NCBI GenBank assembly: GCA_016721245.1
Contig: JADKIQ010000012.1
Location: 72,032 to 136,031, forward strand
DNA: 64,000 nt
From: Sphingobacteriales bacterium
GTDB taxonomy: Bacteria; Bacteroidota; Bacteroidia; Chitinophagales; JADIYW01
Direction: 5' to 3'
In this document: positions 26,019-34,286 of the stretch, one piece after another
Position numbering within the stretch: position 1 is the first letter of the stretch
Layout: every line of letters starts with the position of its first letter
Position numbers and translations under genes: made by a program
The notes under the pieces: model-generated
Told to the model about the DNA's origin: nothing
The model's input: the letters and a program-made list of their open reading frames with translations, nothing else
The model's database searches: none

Positions 26019-26660
26019 TTATTTTTCTACTCTGTATTTTCTTGTCCAGGCTATAATTAAGGGTGTCAGAATAACCGTAGGCAAGAGCCATACAATAATT
26101 CCCGGCAATATTTTATTCACCACCAAAAAGGCGGTAAGCGAGGCGATATACGCGCCGGTCATTCTTTGTAAATGTGCCAGTAGCCAGTAGTTTTTTTCCT
26201 TTGCCTTACCCGTATAGTTTTGCCAGTCGGTGTACACAAATCGCAGCGAAATAAATCCAAATACGACAAATACGATTCCGAATTTTTCCTGTTGTAGAAA
26301 TAGTTTTATCCCGAACGCAATAAATACAAGACCGAACAGCAGCATGCAGCCTGCGAATATCCAGTCAAATAAAATGGGTTTCTGTCCGCTCAGTAATTTT
26401 TTAAGATATAAATACCGTTCTCCCGTGCCGGTCATGTAAAGCGTAAATACACCAACTATAAACAGAAAATAATTAGGATGCAGTACGGATAAAACCAGTG
26501 CTGAAAATCCTGCCAGCAACATACCGTAGAGGAAGAATTTACCGACGAGTTTATGTTTTTTATCTCCTTTTTTTCGGATGATATTGATGGTGCCGGAAAG
26601 TAAGCCGACTGCGCCGCCCGTAATGTGCAGCACCAGAAAAATCTGAAAAAGCGTTTGCAT
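26019..26660 (-). CDS. DUF2306-like membrane protein
   Basis: 213 residues with about six hydrophobic segments. The N-terminus LFQIFLVLHITGGAVGLLSG, then KKHKLVGKFFLYGM, and the later LLAHLQRMTGAYIASLTAFL show the two histidine-bearing positions of DUF2306-like predicted membrane proteins. Function is unknown for the family. It is transcribed 13 bases after the HEXXH protein gene and could be the last gene of that minus-strand operon. Confidence 0.6.
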   Translation of the reverse strand: MQTLFQIFLVLHITGGAVGLLSGTINIIRKKGDKKHKLVGKFFLYGMLLAGFSALVLSVLHPNYFLFIVGVFTLYMTGTGERYLYLKKLLSGQKPILFDWIFAGCMLLFGLVFIAFGIKLFLQQEKFGIVFVVFGFISLRFVYTDWQNYTGKAKEKNYWLLAHLQRMTGAYIASLTAFLVVNKILPGIIVWLLPTVILTPLIIAWTRKYRVEK

Positions 26661-26673
26661 AGAATGTGTTGGT

Positions 26674-27477
26674 TTAGTTTACATGAATACCGGGTACTAA
26701 TAAACGGTTTATTGCTACTATAATAATAAGCAAAATAAATAAGACAGGCTGTATGGAGTTTAATTTTTCAAATGCGGCATTAGTATTTTGTGCAGGGTAT
26801 GTCTTTTTTAAGGCATCGCCATACGACCACATAATCGTCATCGGGCTGCAGACGGGTGCGATTAGGCTGATTAAAACCGGAATAGGAAAATTTAGTAGCG
26901 CTGTGATGACGATTCCAATGTATAAGGGATACTGAATCAGACAGTGTATAAATGGTTTTCGAAGATTTGAGTCTGCTATTAATTCATTGGTTCCCATTTC
27001 TGCAAAATATTTAGTGAGTTTTTTTTGTAAAAGATATAATACGGCAATTCCCGTAACGGCAATAAGTATGATGAACCACATCGGGAAATTTAATGCACGG
27101 AAGATAAAACCGGTGTCACCCACTGGAACCATGGGCGCGATCATCAGATAGCCGAAGAAACCGATGTAGCCGAAAATGGCCATGTATAAATTGAACAGGA
27201 ATAGCAAATTCCGGTTTGTTTGCTTACTGCATATAAAATGAAAGAGCATGCCGATAAGCAGACTTACGATTGGACCTGCGGCTGCAATTGCGATTTTATA
27301 ATTGGTATTCAGGTTGTCTTCTGCGTAGTCTACATAATTATGATGCAGTGATAAATTTTGTGCCTGCAGATAAAATGCGGTCACAAAGTGACCGCATTCA
27401 TGTAATGTCATTTCTAAAATGGTGGCTATGATAAACAATAAAGAAGAGTTAAGAATAACGTATTTATATTGCTTCAT
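26674..27477 (-). CDS. Membrane protein with HEXXH zinc-protease motif (M50-like)
   Basis: 267 residues and about seven hydrophobic segments. In the first part, LEMTLHECGHFVTAFYL (His26, Glu27, His30) is a zinc-binding HEXXH motif within a hydrophobic helix, as in site-2-type intramembrane proteases. I do not see a clear second zinc-ligand motif such as LDG or NPDG, so activity is uncertain. It lies in the minus-strand operon 28666-26674, five bases after a 2TM protein and downstream of a winged-helix regulator. This suggests membrane-linked signalling, as inference only. Confidence 0.6.
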   Translation of the reverse strand: MKQYKYVILNSSLLFIIATILEMTLHECGHFVTAFYLQAQNLSLHHNYVDYAEDNLNTNYKIAIAAAGPIVSLLIGMLFHFICSKQTNRNLLFLFNLYMAIFGYIGFFGYLMIAPMVPVGDTGFIFRALNFPMWFIILIAVTGIAVLYLLQKKLTKYFAEMGTNELIADSNLRKPFIHCLIQYPLYIGIVITALLNFPIPVLISLIAPVCSPMTIMWSYGDALKKTYPAQNTNAAFEKLNSIQPVLFILLIIIVAINRLLVPGIHVN

Positions 27478-27482
27478 ACTTA

Positions 27483-27764
27483 TTAGTTCTTGTTTTTTAA
27501 TTTGTCGTATTCCTGTTGTATTTTATCTTCGGTATGCATGTGATAAATACGGATGTATTTTGTCACCAGCCCGAAACCCCAGCCTAATGAAACCCAGGCA
27601 GGCCAGGGAATAAAAAAATCTGCCATGTGCATGTTTGCATTTCTGCTCGTAAAATACCATATAATCCATAAAAAAATGTTTACGGCAAAATAGGAAAATA
27701 CCTGTCCTTTAAATCTTGCACGTTGTGTGGCGAGCTGCCATAATTTTTCGTCTTTGTTTTCCAT
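27483..27764 (-). CDS. 2TM domain protein
   Basis: 93 residues. Two membrane helices, about 22-40 (GQVFSYFAVNIFLWIIWYF) and 52-68 (WPAWVSLGWGFGLV), are followed by a charged tail with KYIRIYHMHTEDKIQQEYDKL. This is the pattern of the small 2TM domain family common in Bacteroidota, often next to regulators or sensor kinases. It sits four bases after the winged-helix gene and five bases before the HEXXH protein. Confidence 0.8.
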   Translation of the reverse strand: MENKDEKLWQLATQRARFKGQVFSYFAVNIFLWIIWYFTSRNANMHMADFFIPWPAWVSLGWGFGLVTKYIRIYHMHTEDKIQQEYDKLKNKN

Positions 27765-27768
27765 TGGT

Positions 27769-28065
27769 TTAATTTTTAGGTGTTAAATATTGTTTGATGT
27801 CTGAAACATATTTTTCAAAAGCTTTCATTCCTTTCTTTGTAATCTTACAAGTTGTTTTAGGATAATTATTTTCAAATGTTTTTTTTACTTCAATATATTC
27901 TGCATCTTTTAGTTTGGTAATCTGTACACTCAGATTTCCATTAGTAGAATTAGTAGCTTCCTGTAAATAACCGAAATCTGCTTCTTTTACAGAAATAAGT
28001 AATGACATAACCGCCAGACGTAGTTGTGAATGTAATAGCAGATCTAACTCAACAAAATTCTTCAT
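27769..28065 (-). CDS. Winged-helix transcriptional regulator
   Basis: 98 residues. The fold reads LLLHSQLRLAVMSLLIS, DFGYLQEATNSTNGNLSVQI as the recognition helix-turn-helix, KLKDAEYIEVKKTFE as the wing, and TCKITKKGMKAFEKYV. These are the features of the small MarR/PadR-like winged-helix family (HTH_34 type). It has no ligand domain. The gene lies one base after a membrane protein gene and before 2TM and HEXXH genes, so it probably regulates this operon. Confidence 0.85.
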   Translation of the reverse strand: MKNFVELDLLLHSQLRLAVMSLLISVKEADFGYLQEATNSTNGNLSVQITKLKDAEYIEVKKTFENNYPKTTCKITKKGMKAFEKYVSDIKQYLTPKN

Positions 28066-28066
28066 G

Positions 28067-28666
28067 TTAGTTATTTTGTTGATTATTAAATTCTTTTTTC
28101 AGAATGATGCCGGGAATTATATAAGATACAACAACTGATAATGCCAATATCAGTAATTGTTCAGGACCATCAATATAAGTAACCAGTATGCATAAGAGGA
28201 AACAAGCAAGTCCGCCAAAGATTAATGGTTTAAATTGCAGAATCCTTCCTGTAACAAATGTGCCGATTCCATAAAACAAAATTAAAAGTGGTAATACATC
28301 CAGTGCAGTTCCTGTATTAACATAAGACCTGTGCGACAAAAATGCCAGGGCAAAGAATGCAACCCCTAAACCCATCCAAAGAGAACCTATGGCAATTGTA
28401 TTATGTGAAATGATTTTTACCCTCTTTTGTTCTTTTGCCGCTATGTAAATATGTATAATAGCAATAATGGGCATTGCTAACCAAACCTCATCTGATTTTA
28501 AAACATTCATTTTAAGCATAACGTATTGCGCGACTGCACAAATAAGTACGGCAAAGCCCCATAAAAAGAAGAATTTACTTCTGTCTATAAGTTGTTGTTT
28601 TGATTTGGCAATCATCTGCTGGATGATGGCTAAGCTTTCCTGTTCGGTGATGTTTTTCTCTTCCAT
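28067..28666 (-). CDS. Membrane protein, first gene of a regulator operon
   Basis: 199 residues. A cytoplasmic N-terminal helix (MEEKNITEQESLAIIQQMIAK, shown here as the first segment) precedes about six hydrophobic segments. It is unassigned, but such proteins often precede small winged-helix regulators in Bacteroidota, as here with one base between the genes. It may be a membrane partner that senses a signal and sequesters the regulator; this is inference. The upstream gap to 28777 carries divergent promoters. Confidence 0.55.
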   Translation of the reverse strand: MEEKNITEQESLAIIQQMIAKSKQQLIDRSKFFFLWGFAVLICAVAQYVMLKMNVLKSDEVWLAMPIIAIIHIYIAAKEQKRVKIISHNTIAIGSLWMGLGVAFFALAFLSHRSYVNTGTALDVLPLLILFYGIGTFVTGRILQFKPLIFGGLACFLLCILVTYIDGPEQLLILALSVVVSYIIPGIILKKEFNNQQNN

Positions 28667-28776
28667 TGTTTTGTAAATTAAGTGTAAATATAAAGTAGTT
28701 TACAATATAAACCAAATTTAAACTCAAAAAAGTTCCGCAGCAGTAAAAATAAATTTTAGTATTTTAGCATTAGATT

Positions 28777-29217
28777 ATGGAAAATATTGACATACAAATA
28801 GTTGAATATGATTCCCCTCTACAGAAAAAATCTGTTGAACTGAGAACAAAAGTACTTCGGGAACCATTAGGGCTGGTATATACACCGGAACAACTGGCAG
28901 CAGAAAAGCATGAAGTACATATAATTGCCTTGAGTGGAGACAAGGTAGTCGGAGTACTTTTGCTAAAAAAAGAAGGTCAGGATTTATTAAAAATGCGACA
29001 GGTCGCTGTAGATACAGATTGTCAGCAATCGGGTATAGGAAAACTGCTCGTTTTTTTCTCAGAGCAGTATGCAAAAAATAATGGTTTCCATACCATCGAA
29101 TTACATGCCCGCGATGCAGCTAAAGATTTTTATCTTAAGCAGAATTATATTGTAGAAGGAGATGTGTTTATAGAAGTAGGTATTCCGCATTACAAGATGA
29201 AAAAGAAACTGGAATAA
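28777..29217 (+). CDS. GNAT family N-acetyltransferase
   Basis: 146 residues, the usual length. The acetyl-CoA-binding core is visible: LLKMRQVAVDTDCQQSGIGK, where QxxGIGK is motif A, followed by LLVFFSEQYAKNNGFHTIEL and a C-terminal AAKDFYLKQNYIVEGDVF. The acceptor is unknown. It is divergent from the regulator operon at 28666 and stands alone. Confidence 0.9.
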   Translation: MENIDIQIVEYDSPLQKKSVELRTKVLREPLGLVYTPEQLAAEKHEVHIIALSGDKVVGVLLLKKEGQDLLKMRQVAVDTDCQQSGIGKLLVFFSEQYAKNNGFHTIELHARDAAKDFYLKQNYIVEGDVFIEVGIPHYKMKKKLE

Positions 29218-29288
29218 TTTATTTTAGTTTAGCTATTGCGCTTTTCATTTTTTTTGTACAACTTTAATCTACATAAAAACCTAACCCA

Positions 29289-29453
29289 ATGTTCGTACTA
29301 CTATTATCAGCGATTTCGCTTTTACTGTTACGTCAGTTTAAGAGAATCAAATCAACTATTACATTAAAAGCAATTCCGGCTTATGTTCCTCAAAAACGTT
29401 TGCCGAAAAGAAAGAATCCTTTACCGGATAACATTCCAACATTTTATTATTAA
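29289..29453 (+). CDS. Small membrane-anchored hypothetical protein
   Basis: 54 residues that I translated directly. It starts MFVLLLSAISLLLL, a single hydrophobic segment, then RQFKRIKSTITLKAIPAYVP and a basic, proline-rich end (KRLPKRKNPLPDN). No family is known. It is an intact frame with ATG and stop in a 330-base gap, and a hairpin (29482-29509) follows it. Confidence 0.4.
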   Translation: MFVLLLSAISLLLLRQFKRIKSTITLKAIPAYVPQKRLPKRKNPLPDNIPTFYY

Positions 29454-29481
29454 TCTTTCATTCCTACAGCGTGTTATTTGA

Positions 29482-29509
29482 AATGGCTAAACAGAATTGT
29501 TTAGCCATT
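29482..29509. terminator. Hairpin between the small ORF and the 29548 gene
   Basis: The perfect 11-bp stem AATGGCTAAAC/GTTTAGCCATT has no long T run. It could end transcription from either side. Confidence 0.5.
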
Positions 29510-29547
29510 CACTATTTATGTAAATCCATCTGAGGTTTTGCCAGATA

Positions 29548-30375
29548 TTAATGTCTTAGATTGATAGAATATGTTCTGCCGTTATCCAGCGTAACTGTAG
29601 CAACATCATCACAATCACCGTTACCAAAATCAATCACTCCGAATCTGTCAGTTGCACCATGGCGAACAATTTTTGCCTGACCGCTGACAAACTGATGACA
29701 ACTTACTTTTCTGATTAATGGTGTAATAGTTGTCGCATCGTATAAAATACCTCTTTTAGATGTGTGTGTGCCGGTGCCGGTTACTTTGTAAACATCGTCT
29801 GTGAAGTCGCGGGGTGTTGAAGCGCCTTCTACCCATTCACGGGTTTTGTCTACGGTGCTGCTGCTGGTAGAGCCATCCGGGAATGTTAGAGTACGAACTG
29901 CTTGAATAGAAAATACAAGATTGCCATTATCGTTTGTACCCTGATTAGTTACTGTTCTGTCAATATCCACTTTATTGTCATTCACATAGTAGTTCTCAGA
30001 AACGATATGCACCACTGTACCTGCATCTCTGTATCTGCCGGTATAAGTTGCAATAATTTTTCCTTTGCGGGTTACGCCATTTGCATTGGTGCAACCTGTT
30101 CCGAAATCAATAGTAATGGTTCTTGGTGTAGAAATAGTATCTCTGGTAACAATAGCACAACCGGTAATTAAATCAACAACTGAGTTGTCAACCGGAGACA
30201 TGCGTAAATTAACGGCACCTTCTGATTCTGCCTGATCTGTCATAATTTGGGTATTGTCGTCTTCCACTTCTGCTGCATTGAAGTTTTGAGCAGCAATCGT
30301 TTCCGCATTGTCTGTAAGTTTGTCTTTATTGCAAGATGTGAGTCCAAATGTCAGAGCCGCTATAATCAGCAGCAT
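29548..30375 (-). CDS. Lipoprotein of unknown function
   Basis: 275 residues as annotated from the ATG at 30375, which gives MLLIIAALTFGLTSC with the lipobox Cys at 15. The signal peptide looks truncated. A different frame upstream begins MKTFSISSK at 30401 and would join at the same point if the A4 run (T4 at 30375-30378 on the plus strand) had one more base. The body has Ser/Thr-rich, beta-rich segments, CAIVTRDTISTPRTITIDFG and later GVIDFGNGDCDDVATVTLDN. I do not recognise the family. It is probably secreted or lipid-anchored. Confidence 0.6.
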   Translation of the reverse strand: MLLIIAALTFGLTSCNKDKLTDNAETIAAQNFNAAEVEDDNTQIMTDQAESEGAVNLRMSPVDNSVVDLITGCAIVTRDTISTPRTITIDFGTGCTNANGVTRKGKIIATYTGRYRDAGTVVHIVSENYYVNDNKVDIDRTVTNQGTNDNGNLVFSIQAVRTLTFPDGSTSSSTVDKTREWVEGASTPRDFTDDVYKVTGTGTHTSKRGILYDATTITPLIRKVSCHQFVSGQAKIVRHGATDRFGVIDFGNGDCDDVATVTLDNGRTYSINLRH

Positions 30376-30533
30376 TTTGACGAAATAGAAAATGTTTTCA
30401 TGATTATTTTTGTTTTGGTTACTAGTATAGACTGCAAGTTTAACGTCAGGTTTAATGCATGTTAATATTTAACATTCTCAATTGCCGTTAAATAGAAACT
30501 ATATCTTTAAAATTAACTAAATAAATCGGAAAA

Positions 30534-30989
30534 TTACCGGATACTGTTGCTAACTGCAATAACTTCATCTGCAAATGGTTTCAGATAAGAAGGTGTGCTG
30601 CTGGGTGAATTGTCAAAGGTCCAGCTGAATGTCCGGCCGTTCATTTTTATTTCGGCATACCATAGATTCGGATTGGAAGCATTCAGGTCAATAAAAAGTG
30701 TACGGTTGGTTTGGGTTAAAGCCGTTGGAACTTTATTAATCAGATCTTTCGCCAGCAAAAATTTATCATTAGATAGTGTGGTAGAAAAATTGGCAAGATT
30801 ACCCGTGGAGAAATATTTTACCGTCGGATCTTGTGTAAGTTTTGTGTCATCTAAATAATAGACAAATCTACAGCCGTCGGCACAATCACCCTGAATGGCG
30901 CCAAATATGATGTACTCCGGTTGCACGAATGCTTCTTTTTTGCAGGAAAAAAGCAGAGCAGAAATCAGTATGATACAGATTGTACGCAT
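30534..30989 (-). CDS. Lipoprotein of unknown function
   Basis: 151 residues. The signal peptide ends in the lipobox LFSC (Cys16), followed by KKEAFVQPEY. The mature part is a compact domain with a CADGC pair of cysteines. No domain is recognised. It is the last gene of a close-packed minus-strand group (32822-30534), starting three bases after the end of the 30993 gene, so it is probably co-transcribed with two SRPBCC genes and a secreted protein. Confidence 0.6.
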   Translation of the reverse strand: MRTICIILISALLFSCKKEAFVQPEYIIFGAIQGDCADGCRFVYYLDDTKLTQDPTVKYFSTGNLANFSTTLSNDKFLLAKDLINKVPTALTQTNRTLFIDLNASNPNLWYAEIKMNGRTFSWTFDNSPSSTPSYLKPFADEVIAVSNSIR

Positions 30990-30992
30990 CGT

Positions 30993-31925
30993 TTAGTCAA
31001 GCAAATTAATATTTATTTTTGTAATTTTCTTTACGTTATCTACTTTAATCGTTCTGATAAATTCATATTTTTCCACCCAGCCTTCCGGTAAACTGACAGT
31101 ATATTTCATTTTATCGTTAATCAGGAACAAATCATCTTTGTCAAAAAAATTGTCTTCCAGTTTTTTGCCGCCCAATTTCTCTATGATTTCCTTAATATTG
31201 GTTCTTGCTTTATCCTTATCAACAGATTGTTTGATGGAAATATAAGCTTTTTCGTCAGCTGTATTTACACTGTCCAGCCTAATTGCCAGATTTGCGGGAA
31301 ACGGATCGCCACCGAAAGCGTTGGGTAATGTTGTTTCAAAATAATAGGGATTGTTCTTAAAGAATTCCAGCCCGTATAAATAATGATACGTATTTACGTA
31401 CTTATTGAAAATATTCTCAATGCCTTGTTTTGTTTGGTATAATTCCTTTAACTGCTTAAATATTCTGACCATATCACTGTTCTTTTTCTCTCCTTTTATA
31501 GCTTCGTCAAATGCATAGCCGAATGCCTTACTCAGTTTTTCCCAGTTTTCAATCTGTTGAAAAGTTCCGGACTCACTGGTTGAATACAGTAGTTTCATAT
31601 TGCCGTATTTTTTGGAAAGTTTTTCATTGATTTTTTTCAGAACGGCATTATCCTTATCTGTGGAAGAGTTTCCAAGGTATTCCCATTCTATCAGGTAACT
31701 CTTTGAATTTTCTTCTTTGACTGAAAACAGAATGGTATCGATATCCGTTTTTTCTTCTTTCAGTGTATCATGTTTGTATGTAACAGACTGCTCAGTGATT
31801 TCAAATCTTTTGATGTATCCTTTCTTCCAGTAGGATACCAGAGTTGCGCTGGTATCAGTATACCTGTTCTGTGCATAAGCACCGTAAAGACCTGATATAA
31901 AAAATAAAAAGAAGATTTTTTTCAT
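30993..31925 (-). CDS. Secreted protein of unknown function
   Basis: About 310 residues from the ATG at 31925, where MKKIFFLFFISGLYGAYAQ forms a proper signal peptide. The longer frame from 31961 would overlap the upstream gene and lacks this layout. The mature protein mixes charged helices and beta strands, with no recognisable motif. It sits between an SRPBCC gene (one base upstream) and the lipoprotein gene (three bases downstream). Confidence 0.6.
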   Translation of the reverse strand: MKKIFFLFFISGLYGAYAQNRYTDTSATLVSYWKKGYIKRFEITEQSVTYKHDTLKEEKTDIDTILFSVKEENSKSYLIEWEYLGNSSTDKDNAVLKKINEKLSKKYGNMKLLYSTSESGTFQQIENWEKLSKAFGYAFDEAIKGEKKNSDMVRIFKQLKELYQTKQGIENIFNKYVNTYHYLYGLEFFKNNPYYFETTLPNAFGGDPFPANLAIRLDSVNTADEKAYISIKQSVDKDKARTNIKEIIEKLGGKKLEDNFFDKDDLFLINDKMKYTVSLPEGWVEKYEFIRTIKVDNVKKITKININLLD

Positions 31926-31926
31926 A

Positions 31927-32397
31927 TTAATAATTCGGATTTTGCTTAAATTTTCTGGCAAGTGTACTCAGGGCATCCTGTACTACTTTTGTATTGATCT
32001 GATTAATGATAAACCCGGTATAAGGAATATAGGGCTCAAATTCTATAATGTAATCCAGGCGTGTTTTATTGGGAGACAACTCAATGAAATTCATTTTACC
32101 GATGTGGTTTTTCAGTGGACTGCCCAGTGTGATTTTATATTCAAGGTATTTGGTTTCAATATATTGTGTTACTGTTTCCTGAAAAAAAACGGGAAAACTG
32201 ATAATTAAACGGGACGAACCTACATCGTTGCAATTGGCCGGATTGGGCGAATCGATAATTCGTTTTATAAATCCCGGATAAATTTCACTCAAACGATTAT
32301 GGTCGCTGAAGAAGGCAAATACATTCTTCACCGGCGCATCAAAATCCTGCAGGAAATGCAGTTTTTGCTTTTCATTATCTGTGCGTAACCCAAGCAT
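31927..32397 (-). CDS. SRPBCC family protein
   Basis: 156 residues. The START-like fold is suggested by FLQDFDAPVKNVFAFFSDHN, LSEIYPGFIKRI, and TQYIETKYLEYKITLGSPLK, with the long C-terminal helix TGFIINQINTKVVQDALSTL. Such proteins bind hydrophobic ligands in a deep cavity. It pairs with a paralogue upstream (32397-32822), overlapping its stop codon by one base. Confidence 0.8.
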   Translation of the reverse strand: MLGLRTDNEKQKLHFLQDFDAPVKNVFAFFSDHNRLSEIYPGFIKRIIDSPNPANCNDVGSSRLIISFPVFFQETVTQYIETKYLEYKITLGSPLKNHIGKMNFIELSPNKTRLDYIIEFEPYIPYTGFIINQINTKVVQDALSTLARKFKQNPNY

Positions 32398-32822
32398 TAG
32401 TTGTATTTAGAAGCTAATTTTTTCAGTCCGTTTTTAATAGTGGTCTCCAGCAGAAATTTAACGACAGGATCTATGATACCAATCTTACTTTCGATATCGA
32501 TGGTATAATTTAATACGGTCTTTCCCGGCGATGGCGAAGAGAACTCCAGTCTGCCTAAATGATAATTAATAGGAGCGTTGCTGCTTATCTGATATTCAAT
32601 CAGGTTCGGTGCTTCAAAAACAGTGACTGTTTCCTGTAGCAATTCAATTCCCATACCGATACTTCTTACAGAGCCCATACCGTTTGGGTTTGCGCCGTCC
32701 GCATCTTTAATCCGTTTTATTTGGGCACCTAAAATACTGCTCAGGTTATTGTGATCACTCAGGTAATCAAAAATTTCTTTTTGCGGAGCATTAAATGCCT
32801 GGGTAATGGAGATGTGCTGCAT
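32397..32822 (-). CDS. SRPBCC family protein
   Basis: 141 residues from the ATG at 32822 (MQHISITQAFNAPQKEIFDY); the frame extends seven residues further upstream without support. It has the START-like pattern: VFEAPNLIEYQISSNAPINY, LGRLEFSSPSPGKTVLNYTI, and a C-terminal helix KFLLETTIKNGLKKLASKYN. It is a paralogue of the next gene, and the pair probably arose by duplication. Ligand unknown. Confidence 0.8.
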   Translation of the reverse strand: MQHISITQAFNAPQKEIFDYLSDHNNLSSILGAQIKRIKDADGANPNGMGSVRSIGMGIELLQETVTVFEAPNLIEYQISSNAPINYHLGRLEFSSPSPGKTVLNYTIDIESKIGIIDPVVKFLLETTIKNGLKKLASKYN

Positions 32823-32941
32823 GTTTTTTTTATAAAAATACAACTTTTAATCTTTTTTAATGGTTATTAGTCTATAGGATTTGTATATTTATATTTTAAT
32901 TCATTTAAACGAATATTATTCACTCAATAAAAAATAAAAGT

Positions 32942-33577
32942 ATGTCATTAAGATTAGGCGATGAAGCTCCGAACTTCACAGCAGAAACAACAGCGGGAAC
33001 CATCAACTTTCACGAATGGCTGGGTAACAGCTGGGGCGTATTATTTTCGCATCCCGCAGATTTTACACCGGTATGTACCACCGAATTAGGATACACGGCC
33101 AAACTGAAAGATGAATTTGCCAAACGAAACGTTAAGGTACTCGCATTAAGTGTAGACGGTATCGAATCACATCATGAATGGATTAAAGATATTGAGGAAA
33201 CCCAGCATGTCGCTGTAAACTTTCCCATCATTGCCGATCCTGACAAGAAAGTGGCGGAGTTGTATGATATGATGCACCCAAATGCTTCCGAGAAATTTAC
33301 AGTAAGGAGTGTGTTTGTAATTGGTCCGGATAAGAAAATAAAACTGACCATCACGTATCCTGCATCTACCGGCAGAAATTTCAATGAAATTTTACGGGTG
33401 ATTGATTCCCTGCAACTGACGGCAAACTATAGTGTGGCGACACCGGTGAACTGGCAGGAAGGAGAGGATGTGGTGATTGCACCGGCGATTTCAGATGCGG
33501 ATGCGGAAGTAAAATTTCCAAAAGGGTTTAAACGCATTAAACCTTATCTGAGATTAACTCCTCAGCCTAATAAATAA
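32942..33577 (+). CDS. Peroxiredoxin (Prx6-like)
   Basis: 211 residues. The active site HPADFTPVCTTELG places the peroxidatic Cys at 45 in the PxxxTxxC motif. The length, and the C-terminal domain with SLQLTANYSVATPVNWQEGE, fit the Prx6 subfamily, usually 1-Cys, which reduces hydrogen peroxide and organic peroxides in the cytoplasm. No second conserved Cys is seen. It is monocistronic, with a terminator right after. Confidence 0.93.
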   Translation: MSLRLGDEAPNFTAETTAGTINFHEWLGNSWGVLFSHPADFTPVCTTELGYTAKLKDEFAKRNVKVLALSVDGIESHHEWIKDIEETQHVAVNFPIIADPDKKVAELYDMMHPNASEKFTVRSVFVIGPDKKIKLTITYPASTGRNFNEILRVIDSLQLTANYSVATPVNWQEGEDVVIAPAISDADAEVKFPKGFKRIKPYLRLTPQPNK

Positions 33578-33598
33578 TACTAGCTATAAAATAAATCG

Positions 33599-33629
33599 AA
33601 AAGGTCAACCGAAAGATTGACCTTTTTTT
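33599..33629. terminator. Bidirectional terminator after peroxiredoxin
   Basis: The AAAAGGTCAA/TTGACCTTTT stem is followed by a T-run on the plus strand and, for the convergent gene at 33631, a T-run on the minus strand. Confidence 0.75.
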
Positions 33630-33630
33630 G

Positions 33631-34137
33631 TTATACTTTCTGAAATTTTTCCAATTCCAAAATCCATTTTCTTGTAAACCACAACGGAATGATACCGAAC
33701 AGCCCAAAGCTGCAGTCAATGATGCGCCAGATAAATGGAATGCCACGAATAGGTCCGCAGATAAAAGCTAAAGGAATTACCATGAGGCAGGCAATCATAC
33801 CGAACTCAATTACCCAGATATTGCGCACCGGATCACGCAAAGGACCAATAAATGCCATGCCTATGACGATATGTGCAAAGGCCAACCAGTCGGTGCCGTA
33901 AAAAATGAACGGATAATTTTTTGCCGTTTCATGTATGCCTTTGCTTACCGTAATCAAAAAGGAATGAATAGATGGCAGGTAGTTTTGCAACCAGACGCTG
34001 TTTATAAAATAGCTGTCAAATAAATTGATTTCCGTTTCAATCGGGAAGGCGGTGATACCGCTTATAACCAGACCAAAGATGAAAAAAAGAATCATCCTTC
34101 GGATACGGGTTTGTAAAATTTGGATATTGCTTTTCAT
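33631..34137 (-). CDS. Four-helix membrane protein of unknown function
   Basis: 168 residues with hydrophobic segments near 15-32, 85-99, 108-127 and 131-150. The loop after the third helix contains the GPLRDPVRNIWVIEFGM segment. I recognise no family. It is convergent with peroxiredoxin and shares its terminator. Confidence 0.55.
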   Translation of the reverse strand: MKSNIQILQTRIRRMILFFIFGLVISGITAFPIETEINLFDSYFINSVWLQNYLPSIHSFLITVSKGIHETAKNYPFIFYGTDWLAFAHIVIGMAFIGPLRDPVRNIWVIEFGMIACLMVIPLAFICGPIRGIPFIWRIIDCSFGLFGIIPLWFTRKWILELEKFQKV

Positions 34138-34286
34138 ACTTTCAGTATTTTCTGAAACAAAATTAAATTTAAAAAAACAAATGCATTAAATTTTAACGCT
34201 TCTTAGCATAAGATAATAAGAGTCGGTTTTTGATAAGTAATATTGGTGGATACATTTTCTTTTGTTAACTTAACGTAAACAAGCGT

